From the NCBI GenBank assembly GCA_016182795.1, contig JACPFW010000021.1, positions 39,592-103,591 of the forward strand: 64,000 nucleotides of DNA, read 5' to 3'. Of the stretch, positions 1-8,909 are shown one piece after another (position 1 is the stretch's first letter; every line of letters begins with the position of its first letter). Made by a program: the position numbers and the translations under genes. This DNA comes from Gemmatimonadota bacterium. Its GTDB lineage: Bacteria > Gemmatimonadota > Gemmatimonadetes > Gemmatimonadales > Gemmatimonadaceae. The notes below the pieces were generated by a model. The model saw only the letters and a list, made by a program, of their open reading frames with translations. It was not told where the DNA came from and ran no database searches.

Positions 1-106
1 GACCGCCTATCGCGTCGGCGCGCGCGTGAACGCCGCATCGAATGACGATGCCGCGTGCGTCGCTCCGCTCACAGACGAGGCGACACCGTCGGCGCCGGCG
101 CCCTAG
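1..106 (+). CDS. 3' end of an unidentified gene entering from the left edge (partial)
   Basis: An open frame runs from base 2 to a TAG at 104-106, giving 34 residues rich in Ala, Pro and Asp with two lone aromatic or Cys positions. Most codons end in G or C, as in the real genes here, which is why it is listed. It would converge with the M14 peptidase gene and overlap its last 38 bases. The fragment is too short to recognise any domain, and it could be a chance open frame. Confidence 0.3.
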   Translation, partial: TAYRVGARVNAASNDDAACVAPLTDEATPSAPAP

Positions 107-2747
107 CGGGCTCCCTCGCCGGCGCCTTCGTCGGCGCCACGCGCATCGCAAGTTCCTGGCGATAGAAGGCCGCGTTTAGCAGCACGCGGAAGGTACCGAT
201 GGTCTGGCCGCGCCACTGCGGCCGAAATCCGATCAACACCACGCGCCCGCGCTCGTGCTTCACATCGAGCGCGGCCGCCGCCCCCTGCAGGTACTTCTCG
301 CCCAGCAGGTAGCCCGAGAGCAGTGGCGAGCCAGCCGTCGCGTAGCGCGCGAGCACCGTGCCCTCGAAACCCGGCGAGGTGCTGAACGCCGGACTGCGAT
401 CGAAGAAGATCTTGGCGCGATCCGGCATGCCGGCCATCACGGGGTGCGTCGTGTCGATGAGCACCTCGAGAATCGACCCGCTGGCAAAGAAGTCCCTGGA
501 CGGCACGCCCTGCACGACGTTCTTCACCGGCAGATGCAGCGCGTCGACGGCAAAGACGGCGCCCTGGTTCACGGCCACCACGGTTCCGCCGGCGCGCACA
601 AAGGCGTCGAGGGCGCGCACCCCCGCGTCGCCGAGTCCGCCTTCAATAGCCGGCGGCACGCTGCCAACGGGTGCGCCGCGCACGAGGCTGCGCGCCGCGT
701 CCGACGCAAAAAGGATCACATCGAAACGCTCGCTAAGGTTGCCGGCGAGCACGTCATCGCGCGTGATCGCCGTGTACGCGAACTCGTGCTGATCGAGCAG
801 CCACGCCGTCCACCCGCCGTCCATGCTCTGGGCCAGCGGCTGAAAGAGCGCGACGCGTTTTGCGGCGATGGCGCCGCCCGCACCGCCGCTCGCGCGGCGT
901 TCCACGCGCAGGGCCAACTCGTTCGCCCACCCTTCGAGCCGGGGAACGCTCACGCCGGTGACCACGTAGCGCCCGCCGTCGAACTGCGCGCGGCCGCCGG
1001 CCGCCAGCGCCCGATTGACGAAGCGGAACGCGTCGTTCTGTGCGGGGTCCACCGCAAACGCGTCGCCGGCGCCGGAGAGACGCGCCGGCGGCGGCACGAT
1101 GCCCGCCGCCGTGGCGTTGGTGGTGAGCGGTGCGTCGGCCGTCGACGGGTCGACCGGCGTTCCCTTCACCGGCTGCATCGCGGCGCGGAAGTCCGCAGGC
1201 AACGCCACGCGCGCCTCGACGACACGCACATCGGCGAGATACGGCAGCGTCCACCCAGCGGCATCGTACGGCGGCTCCGGCGCGCCGCCGTCGCCCTCGC
1301 GCAAGTCGGGGTACTGCTGCACGTCGAAGAGCTGCCGCACCAGTTCGCCGTACTCCTGATTCAGCGGCACAACCCAGCTCCCCTTGGCGTACCGCGTGCC
1401 GCCGTACGTCGCCTCGCGCGCGAGCGCCTGGACCTGCACGCCGAGAAACGCCAGGCGCCGCAGCAGCGCTACGGCCGCGGCCGGATCGCGCTGGGTCGAC
1501 GGCACGACGTAGGCGTATGGCGGTGCCGCGGAGTAGCGGGCGATCGTGTTGCGTCCCGCCTGATACCGGTTCCACTGGAGTTCTTCGCGGTACTTGCTCG
1601 CGTAGTCGAGCGTCGCGAGCGATGCCGTTTCCATGTAGTCGACGGCGTCGCGCAGGCGCCACCAGCCGCCGGGCCACGGGCTGGCATACAGCGACTGCGC
1701 GCGCAGGTCGCGGTACTCGGCGGGGAACTCGGCAGTCGTGTAGAACTTCGGCGTCGCATAGGCGAACAGCGCCGTCTCCGTCCAGTACGAGGCGATGTTC
1801 TGCAGCATCGGCATGTAGTCGATGTAGCCCGGGTACCAGGCGTCGAAGCCCGTTCCCATGTGGGTGGCACCCACCTGCCCGTTGGTCTCCAGCGCCTGGG
1901 CGATGGTCATGCCAATGGTGTTGACCTCACGCGACATCAGCGCCGGCGCGCGCGGCGCGATCGGCTCGGCGAACGGCGGCAGCCAGATGCGCGTGGGGAA
2001 CGGCGCGGTCTGATGGTGGACGTAGATGATCTGCGGCTCCCACTGCCGCCACGTGCGCGCGACGACGCGCGACTCCACGACATTGAGCATGTAGGCGTCG
2101 CGGTTGTTGTCGTGTCCGATGTACTTCTGGTAGAGCGTATCGAGCTGCGAGACCTCGTATGGCGTTCCGACGTTTTTGCGATACCAGTTGACGACGATGT
2201 CCTGTCCGTCGGGATTCAACGACGGCCAGAGCAGGAGCACCGTGTTGTCGAGGATGGCGCGCGTCTTCTCGTCGTTGCGGGAGAGCAGGTCGAACGCCAG
2301 CTGGATGGTGTGCTGCGAGCCGGCGATCTCCGAGGCGTGCAGGCCGCCGCTGATGTCCACGAACGCGCGTCCCTCTCGGGTCAGCGCGCGGGCCTGCGCG
2401 TCGCTCAACCCCGCCGGATGCGCGAGTTGCTGGGCGATGTCGCGCAGGCGATCGAGCCGGGCGAGGTTCTCGGGCGACGAGATGACGGCCAGCGTCCACG
2501 CCTTGCCGCCGGACGTCTTGCCGACATCGAACAACTTGATGCGATTGCTCACCGCCGCGAGGCGCTGGAAGTACGCCACCGACTGTTCGTAGTCGATGAG
2601 CTTGAAGTCGGCGCCGACCGAGAAGCCGAACACCGATTCGGGCGTCGGCACCGCGGGCGACTGGGCGCGCGACGCCGCGGGAATCGACAGCAGCAGTGTC
2701 AGCGCGGCGCGCAGCAGCCGCGCCGTGGCGTATGAGGAGGTTCGCAT
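69..2747 (-). CDS. Exported M14-family zinc carboxypeptidase
   Basis: This 892-residue protein has an N-terminal signal peptide (hydrophobic stretch at about 10-28, ending in an Ala-Ser-Arg-Ala type cleavage site) and acts outside the cytoplasm. The M14 metallopeptidase domain covers roughly residues 45-400. The zinc motif HxxE is at His137-Glu140 (GGLHASE), an Asn-Asn-Arg substrate-binding motif is near 214-216, and a candidate third zinc ligand is His244 or His245 (IYVHHQ). The long C-terminal half resembles the glutamine-amidotransferase-like tail of large M14 proteins, ending in a Pro/Ala-rich stretch. The peptide substrate is unknown. It lies 12 bases downstream of the UPF0182 gene on the same strand, so co-transcription is likely. 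Confidence 0.88.
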   Translation of the reverse strand: MRTSSYATARLLRAALTLLLSIPAASRAQSPAVPTPESVFGFSVGADFKLIDYEQSVAYFQRLAAVSNRIKLFDVGKTSGGKAWTLAVISSPENLARLDRLRDIAQQLAHPAGLSDAQARALTREGRAFVDISGGLHASEIAGSQHTIQLAFDLLSRNDEKTRAILDNTVLLLWPSLNPDGQDIVVNWYRKNVGTPYEVSQLDTLYQKYIGHDNNRDAYMLNVVESRVVARTWRQWEPQIIYVHHQTAPFPTRIWLPPFAEPIAPRAPALMSREVNTIGMTIAQALETNGQVGATHMGTGFDAWYPGYIDYMPMLQNIASYWTETALFAYATPKFYTTAEFPAEYRDLRAQSLYASPWPGGWWRLRDAVDYMETASLATLDYASKYREELQWNRYQAGRNTIARYSAAPPYAYVVPSTQRDPAAAVALLRRLAFLGVQVQALAREATYGGTRYAKGSWVVPLNQEYGELVRQLFDVQQYPDLREGDGGAPEPPYDAAGWTLPYLADVRVVEARVALPADFRAAMQPVKGTPVDPSTADAPLTTNATAAGIVPPPARLSGAGDAFAVDPAQNDAFRFVNRALAAGGRAQFDGGRYVVTGVSVPRLEGWANELALRVERRASGGAGGAIAAKRVALFQPLAQSMDGGWTAWLLDQHEFAYTAITRDDVLAGNLSERFDVILFASDAARSLVRGAPVGSVPPAIEGGLGDAGVRALDAFVRAGGTVVAVNQGAVFAVDALHLPVKNVVQGVPSRDFFASGSILEVLIDTTHPVMAGMPDRAKIFFDRSPAFSTSPGFEGTVLARYATAGSPLLSGYLLGEKYLQGAAAALDVKHERGRVVLIGFRPQWRGQTIGTFRVLLNAAFYRQELAMRVAPTKAPAREPARAPAPTVSPRL

Positions 2748-2759
2748 TCTTGTCTCCGG

Positions 2760-5528
2760 TTACGGTGCCTTCGCTTTGAGATCCCTGAGCACGGCGCCGA
2801 GCCGTTCGATCTGACGGCCGTACTCCGCCCAGTCGCCGGCGCGCTGGGCCGCCGTCGCCCGTTCATACAGTTGCGCGGCCTCGCGCACGAGCGCGGCGAT
2901 CGCCGGATTCGCGGAGCCGGCGGCGCCGACGACCGATGCGGCACGAGACGCCGTGCCGGCGGCATCGACGGTTGACGCCGCACCCGCGGCGGCAATCGCC
3001 GACGCGCTCCCTCCGAACAGCTGGGCCAGGCCGCGCTCCAGCGTTTCGTCCATCACGACCTGATTCTCATACGCCACAACGACGCGCTTGAGCTCCGGGA
3101 TCGAGCCGCCCTGGGCACGCAGGTAGACCGGCTGCACATAGATGAGTGACTCGCCTATCGGAATCACCAGCAGTTCGCCGCGAATCACCTGACTCCCGCG
3201 CTGATCCCACAGCGTGATCTGCCGCGAGATCTCGGTGTCCTGGTTGATGCGATTGGCGATCTGCGTGGGGCCATAGACCAGCGACTGCTTGGGGAAGCGG
3301 TACACGACCAGCTTGCCGTAGTGCGCGCCGTCCATGCGCGCCACCATCCACGCCGCCATGTTGTCCTTGCCGCGCGGCGTGAAGGGCATCATGTAGATGA
3401 ACTCCTCGCTCGCCTCTCCCGGCAGGCGGAGGATGATGTGCCGCATGAAGCCGGAGGAGGCGCGCTCCTTGTCGGCGACCGCCGGGAACTGCCACTGGTC
3501 TTCCTTGTGGTAGAACGTCTCCGGCTGAACCATGTGGTAGGTGGCGTGCAGCGAGGTCTGCGCGCGGAACAGCGCCGACGGATAGCGCACGTGGCGGCGC
3601 AGGTCGGCGGGCATCGCGTCGAGCGGCTTCAGGATGTTCGGAAAGATCCGCGCGAAGGTGCGAATCACCGGGTCCGCGGCGTCGGCCACGTACGCGTCGA
3701 CCGTGCCGTCATACGCGTCGATGACCACCTTCACGCTGTTGCGCATGTAGTTCACGCCGCCCTCGATGCGCTGCGCGTACGGATACACGCGACTCGTGGT
3801 GTAGGCGTCGAGCATCCACTTGAGCTCGCCGGCGTCATTGACCACGAGGTACGGCTCCTCGTCGAAGCGCACGAAGGGTAGCGCCGTCTCCGCCCGCGCC
3901 AGGATGTTGCGGCGGTAGAGCACGCGCGCTCCGCCGGCGATGTCGTCGGAGAGCAGGATCTTGAGCGAGCCGAAGTCCCACGCGAACAGCAGCCGGCGCA
4001 GGAACGACCCGACCGGCACCCCGCCCTTCCCCGCATACGGCGTGTACACGTTTGCTTCACCCGCCGGGTAGTCAAACTCTTTCTGGCCGGTGCCGACGAA
4101 GACGTAGCTGTTGGTGAGTTCGCCGTAATAGATCTGCGGACGCGTCACCTTGATCCCGACGGTGCTGACCGGCGGCACATCCTTGACGAAGAGCACGGGG
4201 AGCCCCTCGTTGGTCACTTCATTCACGGGGGCCATGGTCAGGCCGAGCCCGTGCGTGAACGTCAGCCGCTCGTTGATGAACGTGCGCGTCGGCAGTGCGG
4301 CAGTGTTCAGCTCGCGCGCCGACAGGTGCACTTGCCGATACTTGCCGTCAATGACGTACCGGTCGTCATGCACCGAGCCGAAATCGTAATACGTGCGGAT
4401 TTCCTGCAACTGCGAGAACGTCTGCTTCAGGAGGTCGCGCTCCCACAAGCGCACGTTGCCGATGGTCGCCGCGTTCGCCTTGATGCCGTCCATCGTCAGT
4501 TGGGCATCGCCGGTCAGTTCGCGCGTCTCGACGCTGTCGAGCCCCCAGGCGCGCCGCGTGAAATCGATGTGGTGCTGCAGGTACGGCGTCTCGCGCACGA
4601 GTTCATTGGGCGCGACCACGAACTTCTGCACGGCGGCCGGCACCAGGCCGCGCGCCGTCACATTCACGCCAAGCCAGCCGATGGTGGCCAGCACCGTGTA
4701 CCACACCAGCCGGCCGCGCGCGACGCCGTACAGCACGGCACCGGCGGCGACGAGGCCGGCCACGGCGCCCAACCGGATGCCTGGCAGGCGATAATGCACG
4801 TCCGTGTAGCTCGCGCCGAACAGCGGTCCGGTGTTCGAATAGAGCAGGTCGGCGCTCCCCACCACCCACAGGCGCACCGCGCCGAGCACGAAGAACAGCG
4901 CCAGCAGCGCGCCAAGGTGCCGCGCCGCCGACGGCTCGATGGAGATGGGACGTCCAGCGACGACAAACGTGCCGCGCAGTACGTGCGTGATGCCGACAAA
5001 GGCCAGCGCCATCCCCGTGAGCGTACGGAGCGCGTCGAGCACCATCGCGACGGCGGGGAGCGTGAAGAGGTAGTAGCCGATATCGCGCCCGAACAACGGA
5101 TCGGCCGCGCCCACGCTGACGCCGTGGAAGGCCTGGAGCACGGTAAGCCATCCCGCCGAGAACGCCGCGCCCATGATGAGCGCCATGAGAAGCGCGACGC
5201 CCTCGAGCAGACGCGGGACGATTTGCGTGGCGTCGACGCGCAACCCTTCGCCGAGCTGCACATACATCGCGACGTGCCGCTCGGCGCCGCGGCGGGCGAG
5301 GCGGAGGTTGCCATACAGGGCGCCAAATGCGACGAGCGCCCCGAGGCCAAAGAAGGTGCCGCGCCAATTGAGCGACGTCAGGAAGATCGATTGAAACCCG
5401 ATCTCCCGAAACCAGAGCCAGTCGGTGATGAAGCCGGAGAGCGCCGGGGCGGCGAGCAGAACAACGAAGACCGCGACGAGCGTGAGCAGAAAGCGTCGCG
5501 AGAATGAGGCGCGGGACGAGGTCGGCAT
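2760..5528 (-). CDS. UPF0182 (COG1615) family integral membrane protein
   Basis: The product has 922 residues, the usual size for UPF0182. The first 300 or so residues hold about seven hydrophobic membrane helices. A large soluble domain follows that includes the family-typical segment on PYLQHHIDFTR and a long region ending near residue 840. The C-terminal 80 residues are Ala-rich and probably helical or linker. The biochemical function of the family is not established. The ATG start at 5526-5528 precedes a short basic segment and the first helix. The gene follows two tRNA-Ser genes and precedes the M14 peptidase on the same strand. Confidence 0.9.
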   Translation of the reverse strand: MPTSSRASFSRRFLLTLVAVFVVLLAAPALSGFITDWLWFREIGFQSIFLTSLNWRGTFFGLGALVAFGALYGNLRLARRGAERHVAMYVQLGEGLRVDATQIVPRLLEGVALLMALIMGAAFSAGWLTVLQAFHGVSVGAADPLFGRDIGYYLFTLPAVAMVLDALRTLTGMALAFVGITHVLRGTFVVAGRPISIEPSAARHLGALLALFFVLGAVRLWVVGSADLLYSNTGPLFGASYTDVHYRLPGIRLGAVAGLVAAGAVLYGVARGRLVWYTVLATIGWLGVNVTARGLVPAAVQKFVVAPNELVRETPYLQHHIDFTRRAWGLDSVETRELTGDAQLTMDGIKANAATIGNVRLWERDLLKQTFSQLQEIRTYYDFGSVHDDRYVIDGKYRQVHLSARELNTAALPTRTFINERLTFTHGLGLTMAPVNEVTNEGLPVLFVKDVPPVSTVGIKVTRPQIYYGELTNSYVFVGTGQKEFDYPAGEANVYTPYAGKGGVPVGSFLRRLLFAWDFGSLKILLSDDIAGGARVLYRRNILARAETALPFVRFDEEPYLVVNDAGELKWMLDAYTTSRVYPYAQRIEGGVNYMRNSVKVVIDAYDGTVDAYVADAADPVIRTFARIFPNILKPLDAMPADLRRHVRYPSALFRAQTSLHATYHMVQPETFYHKEDQWQFPAVADKERASSGFMRHIILRLPGEASEEFIYMMPFTPRGKDNMAAWMVARMDGAHYGKLVVYRFPKQSLVYGPTQIANRINQDTEISRQITLWDQRGSQVIRGELLVIPIGESLIYVQPVYLRAQGGSIPELKRVVVAYENQVVMDETLERGLAQLFGGSASAIAAAGAASTVDAAGTASRAASVVGAAGSANPAIAALVREAAQLYERATAAQRAGDWAEYGRQIERLGAVLRDLKAKAP

Positions 5529-5594
5529 CCCTTCAGTTTACCGCGCGGGGGCTCCCCTCGCTTGGGGACGGGGAGGGCGTAGAGGCTTCGTTAA

Positions 5595-5682
5595 CGGACA
5601 GGGTGGGATTCGAACCCACGGTACGCTTTTGACGTACACACACTTTCCAGGCGTGCGCCTTAAACCACTCGGCCACCTGTCC
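5595..5682 (-). tRNA. tRNA-Ser (anticodon GGA)
   Basis: An 88-nt class II tRNA on the minus strand. The 7-bp acceptor stem GGACAGG/CCTGTCC pairs 5676-5682 with 5596-5602, with a G discriminator at 5595. The anticodon loop reads CTGGAAA, giving GGA. A long variable arm (about 18 nt) and a standard T-loop (GGTTCGAATCC) are visible. CCA is not encoded. It lies 108 bases downstream of tRNA-Ser(CGA) and is probably transcribed with it. Confidence 0.97.
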
Positions 5683-5687
5683 GGAAC

Positions 5688-5740
5688 TACAGAGAAACAA
5701 CAGAGAAACAACAGAAATACAACAGAAAAACAACAGACCC
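5688..5740 (+). repeat. 11-bp tandem array (AACAGAGAAAC family), locus 1
   Basis: Four full units and a partial one with an 11-bp period: TACAGAGAAAC, AACAGAGAAAC, AACAGAAATAC, AACAGAAAAAC, then AACAGACCC. The array fills most of the spacer between two tRNA-Ser genes and is far more A-rich than its surroundings. The same unit recurs at 33145-33192, 53471-53520 and, inverted, at 56180-56256. Confidence 0.85.
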
Positions 5741-5790
5741 TAATGACAACGCGCCGGTGCGGGCACCGACGCGTTGGCGTCACGCAAGGA

Positions 5791-5877
5791 CGGACAGGGT
5801 GAGATTCGAACTCACGGTACCGTTGCCGGTACGCCGGTTTTCGAGACCGGTGCCTTCAGCCACTCGGCCACCTGTCC
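5791..5877 (-). tRNA. tRNA-Ser (anticodon CGA)
   Basis: An 87-nt class II tRNA on the minus strand. The acceptor stem GGACAGG/CCTGTCC is at 5871-5877 and 5792-5798, with a G discriminator at 5791. The anticodon stem is CCGGT/ACCGG around the loop CTCGAAA, giving CGA, which reads UCG codons. The long variable arm and T-loop are present and CCA is not encoded. It shares its acceptor stem with the neighbouring tRNA-Ser(GGA), suggesting an old tandem duplication. Confidence 0.97.
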
Positions 5878-5890
5878 TAGCGAGCCTTGA

Positions 5891-5919
5891 AGAATATCCG
5901 GGAAGCGCAGCAGGGTCAA
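5891..5919 (-). promoter_or_regulatory. Sigma70-type promoter for the tRNA-Ser genes
   Basis: On the minus strand a -35 TTGACC (5914-5919) is separated by exactly 17 bases from a -10 TATTCT (5891-5896). The mature 5' end of tRNA-Ser(CGA) starts 13 bases further on. Both hexamers are close to consensus and the position is ideal for a tRNA leader. Confidence 0.7.
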
Positions 5920-5995
5920 CGGGTTGACTGCGCGCAACGTTGCCGTCCCGTGGCTGCGGTGCGATCTTCTACGCTTGGACCCTCGACCCCGAGCT

Positions 5996-7216
5996 ATGAC
6001 CTCCGTCCGTCGCTTCATCATGTCCGCCGCCGCGCTCGCCGTCGCGGCCACCCCTGCCCTCGCCCAGCCGAAGGTCAAGACTGGCATCGAGGTGCTTCTG
6101 AAGGACTCCCTCCACCTCATCGCCGGCAAACGCGTCGGGCTGCTGACCAATCACAGCGGACGCCTGCCGGACGGCACGAGCACGATCGACGCGCTGTACC
6201 GCGCGCCCGGCGTCAAGCTGACGGCGCTGTTCGGTCCCGAACACGGCATTCGCGGCGTTGCGAAGGCCGGAGAGAAGATCTCCACGATGGTCGATTCGGC
6301 AACCGGCGTCACCGTGTACTCGCTGTACGGCGATGTGCGCGCCCCAACGCCCGAGATGCTCAAGACGGTCGACGTGCTGCTCTACGACATTCAGGACGTC
6401 GGCGCGCGCGTCTACACGTATCAGTGGACGATGGCGCTCGCCCTCGCGGCGGCGGGCAAGGCGGGCGTGCCGTTCATCATTCTCGACCGGCCGAACCCGA
6501 TCCGCGCCGACAAGGTGGACGGCGGCATGCTCGACACCGCCTTCTCGTCGCTCGTTGGCCTGCACCCCGTGGCCCTTCGCTATGGCTTCACGGCCGGCGA
6601 GCTGGGCAAGTGGCTGGTGGGGAGCGGCCGCGTGAAAGCCGACGTGAAGGTCGTGCCGATGCAGGGGTACAAGCGCTCAATGTACTACGAAGACACCGGC
6701 CTGCCGTGGGAGAACCCGTCGCCGAACCTGCGCAACAACGACGCGAACCTGCTGTACACCGGCACGGTGTTCTTTGAAGGCGTCAACATCAGCGAAGGGC
6801 GCGGCACCAACAACCCGTTCGCGCAGGCGGGCGCCAGCTGGCTGACCGATGCCGGCGCGATCGTGAAGGCGCTCAATGCCAAAAGGATTCCCGGCGTCTG
6901 GTTCGACTCGGTTTCGCGTCCGGTGGAAGCGGGCTACGAGTTCGGCGGACAGACGATCCCGATGGTCCGCGTGACCGTCACCAACCGCGACGCGGTGGTG
7001 CCGGTGAACGTCGGCGCCCACATGCTGCGCGAGATGTACGTGCGCCACAAGGACAAGTGGGAATGGCGGAAGGGCTCGATTGACCGCCTCTCCGGCAGTG
7101 CGCGCCTCCGCGAAGCGGTGGAGAAGGACGGCGGCATTGAAGCCTTGCTCCCTGTCTTCCAGGCCGAATCCGACAAATTCCTGGCGGAGTCGAAGAAGTT
7201 TTGGATCTATAAGTAG
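5996..7216 (+). CDS. namZ: Exported DUF1343 / NamZ-type exo-beta-N-acetylmuramidase
   Basis: The chosen ATG at 5996 gives 406 residues starting with a signal peptide (MTSVRRFIM, a hydrophobic core, cleavage after AALAQ-like PALAQ). An upstream in-frame extension lacks signal character. The body is the DUF1343 fold, with family blocks LLTNHSGR, FGPEHGIRG, DIQDVGARVYTY and LDRPNPI. Characterised members remove N-acetylmuramic acid from the non-reducing end of peptidoglycan fragments; that activity is inferred here. It is one of only two confident plus-strand genes, is monocistronic, and converges on tadA across a hairpin-forming heptamer repeat. Confidence 0.88.
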   Translation: MTSVRRFIMSAAALAVAATPALAQPKVKTGIEVLLKDSLHLIAGKRVGLLTNHSGRLPDGTSTIDALYRAPGVKLTALFGPEHGIRGVAKAGEKISTMVDSATGVTVYSLYGDVRAPTPEMLKTVDVLLYDIQDVGARVYTYQWTMALALAAAGKAGVPFIILDRPNPIRADKVDGGMLDTAFSSLVGLHPVALRYGFTAGELGKWLVGSGRVKADVKVVPMQGYKRSMYYEDTGLPWENPSPNLRNNDANLLYTGTVFFEGVNISEGRGTNNPFAQAGASWLTDAGAIVKALNAKRIPGVWFDSVSRPVEAGYEFGGQTIPMVRVTVTNRDAVVPVNVGAHMLREMYVRHKDKWEWRKGSIDRLSGSARLREAVEKDGGIEALLPVFQAESDKFLAESKKFWIYK

Positions 7217-7243
7217 GGGACAGATCGTAGAAGGCAGCGGGTA

Positions 7244-7306
7244 GATGGCGGATGGCAGAAGGCGGACGGCGGAGTGCTCGTCGCTCCCATCCGCCATCCG
7301 CCTTCA
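7244..7306. repeat. Inverted heptamer array (GATGGCG family) between convergent genes
   Basis: The left arm reads as 7-bp units GATGGCG, GATGGCA, GAAGGCG, GACGGCG (7244-7271). The right arm, read on the other strand, carries the matching units GAAGGCG-GATGGCG (about 7289-7305). The arms pair nearly perfectly over about 17 bp with a loop of roughly 14 bases. It sits between the stops of namZ (7216) and tadA (7312) and could serve as a bidirectional terminator. It contains no gene. Confidence 0.7.
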
Positions 7307-7311
7307 GCCTG

Positions 7312-7916
<605 letters not shown>

Positions 7917-7925
7917 TCGCGAATT

Positions 7926-8909
7926 CTAACGCTGCGTCGGCGACTCCGTCACCGCGCTCACCGCGTTGGTCGGCGTCCACCCATAATGCACGCGCAGGTA
8001 CTCGAGCGCCGATGTCACGACTGCGGTGGCGTACTTGTTGATATTGGCGGGCGTGTCGCGGACGCCCACACGCCAAGCTTCAATCTGAATGGCGTCCACC
8101 GCGCCGCCGCGCGCCGACCCGTGCTCTCTGGTGATGTACCCAGCGTCGTAGTACGCCTCGCCCACGGCCGGCGCGGGCCGATCCGGCGAGGGAATGCCCG
8201 GGTAGCCATTGCGCGCGAGGATCGCGCCAAGACTCGTGGAACCGCGCAGCAGCGCCACGGGCGACACGCCGCCACGATTGTCCGTCGTCAGCCGCGCGAT
8301 GGCAGAGCGCGACACCGCACCGGTCGCCGCGAGCGCGTCGTCCGACAGCCGCAGCTGCTCGGCCGACACCGAGTAGCCGAGTTCGAGGCGCGAGTACGGG
8401 TGCACGGTGCCGTGCAAATCGAGCAGCAGTCCGCGCCGATGCGACGTCGTCACCCGCGCGACGGCAGAGTCGAGAAAGGTATGATACGCCCGCCAGATCG
8501 GAATCATGACCTCGTTGCCGCCCGTGGCCTCCACGACCTCGCGATTGGCATCGAGCTTCGTGCGCGCGATCTTGCTGATCACCACGTGCGCGTTAAGCCC
8601 AGTGCGGGCATGGAACTGCGCGGCCACGCTGCGGGCGAGCGCCTCGATCCCCTCATCCGTGCCGGTGACGCACCCGGCGCAGCTGCGGTTTGGCAGAAAC
8701 GTCGGCGTCAGCAACCCACCGTGCGGCGCCGACAAGATCAGCGGGGCATCTCCGATCGTGTACTCAATCCATCCGCCCGGATCGGTCTGCACGTCGCCGG
8801 CCACCGGTACGCGCGGCGCCGAGGGATCCGCCGGCGCTGATCCACTGCACGCCACCGCGCCGGCGCCGATCAACAGCGCACACAGGGCGGCGGCGCGCAC
8901 GGCAGTCAT
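7926..8909 (-). CDS. N-formylglutamate amidohydrolase-like lipoprotein
   Basis: The 327-residue product begins with a lipoprotein signal (basic start, then [10 protein letters not shown] and a lipobox ending in Val-Ala-Cys at 21), so it is probably membrane anchored in the periplasm. The rest matches the N-formylglutamate amidohydrolase (FGase/zinc hydrolase) superfamily, with [22 protein letters not shown] and IQIEAWR blocks holding the expected His, Asp and Glu metal ligands. Cytoplasmic family members act in histidine breakdown, but an exported lipoprotein with no hut genes nearby suggests a different amide or peptide substrate. Its ATG overlaps the clpB stop (ATGA), so the two are translationally coupled. 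Confidence 0.75.
   Translation of the reverse strand: MTAVRAAALCALLIGAGAVACSGSAPADPSAPRVPVAGDVQTDPGGWIEYTIGDAPLILSAPHGGLLTPTFLPNRSCAGCVTGTDEGIEALARSVAAQFHARTGLNAHVVISKIARTKLDANREVVEATGGNEVMIPIWRAYHTFLDSAVARVTTSHRRGLLLDLHGTVHPYSRLELGYSVSAEQLRLSDDALAATGAVSRSAIARLTTDNRGGVSPVALLRGSTSLGAILARNGYPGIPSPDRPAPAVGEAYYDAGYITREHGSARGGAVDAIQIEAWRVGVRDTPANINKYATAVVTSALEYLRVHYGWTPTNAVSAVTESPTQR

Noticed and set aside
255..2735. A long plus-strand open frame of 826 codons opposite the M14 peptidase gene
   Set aside because: The peptide has no recognisable domain and is Arg/His-rich, the usual result of reading GC-rich codons backwards; the minus-strand product is a clear M14 enzyme.
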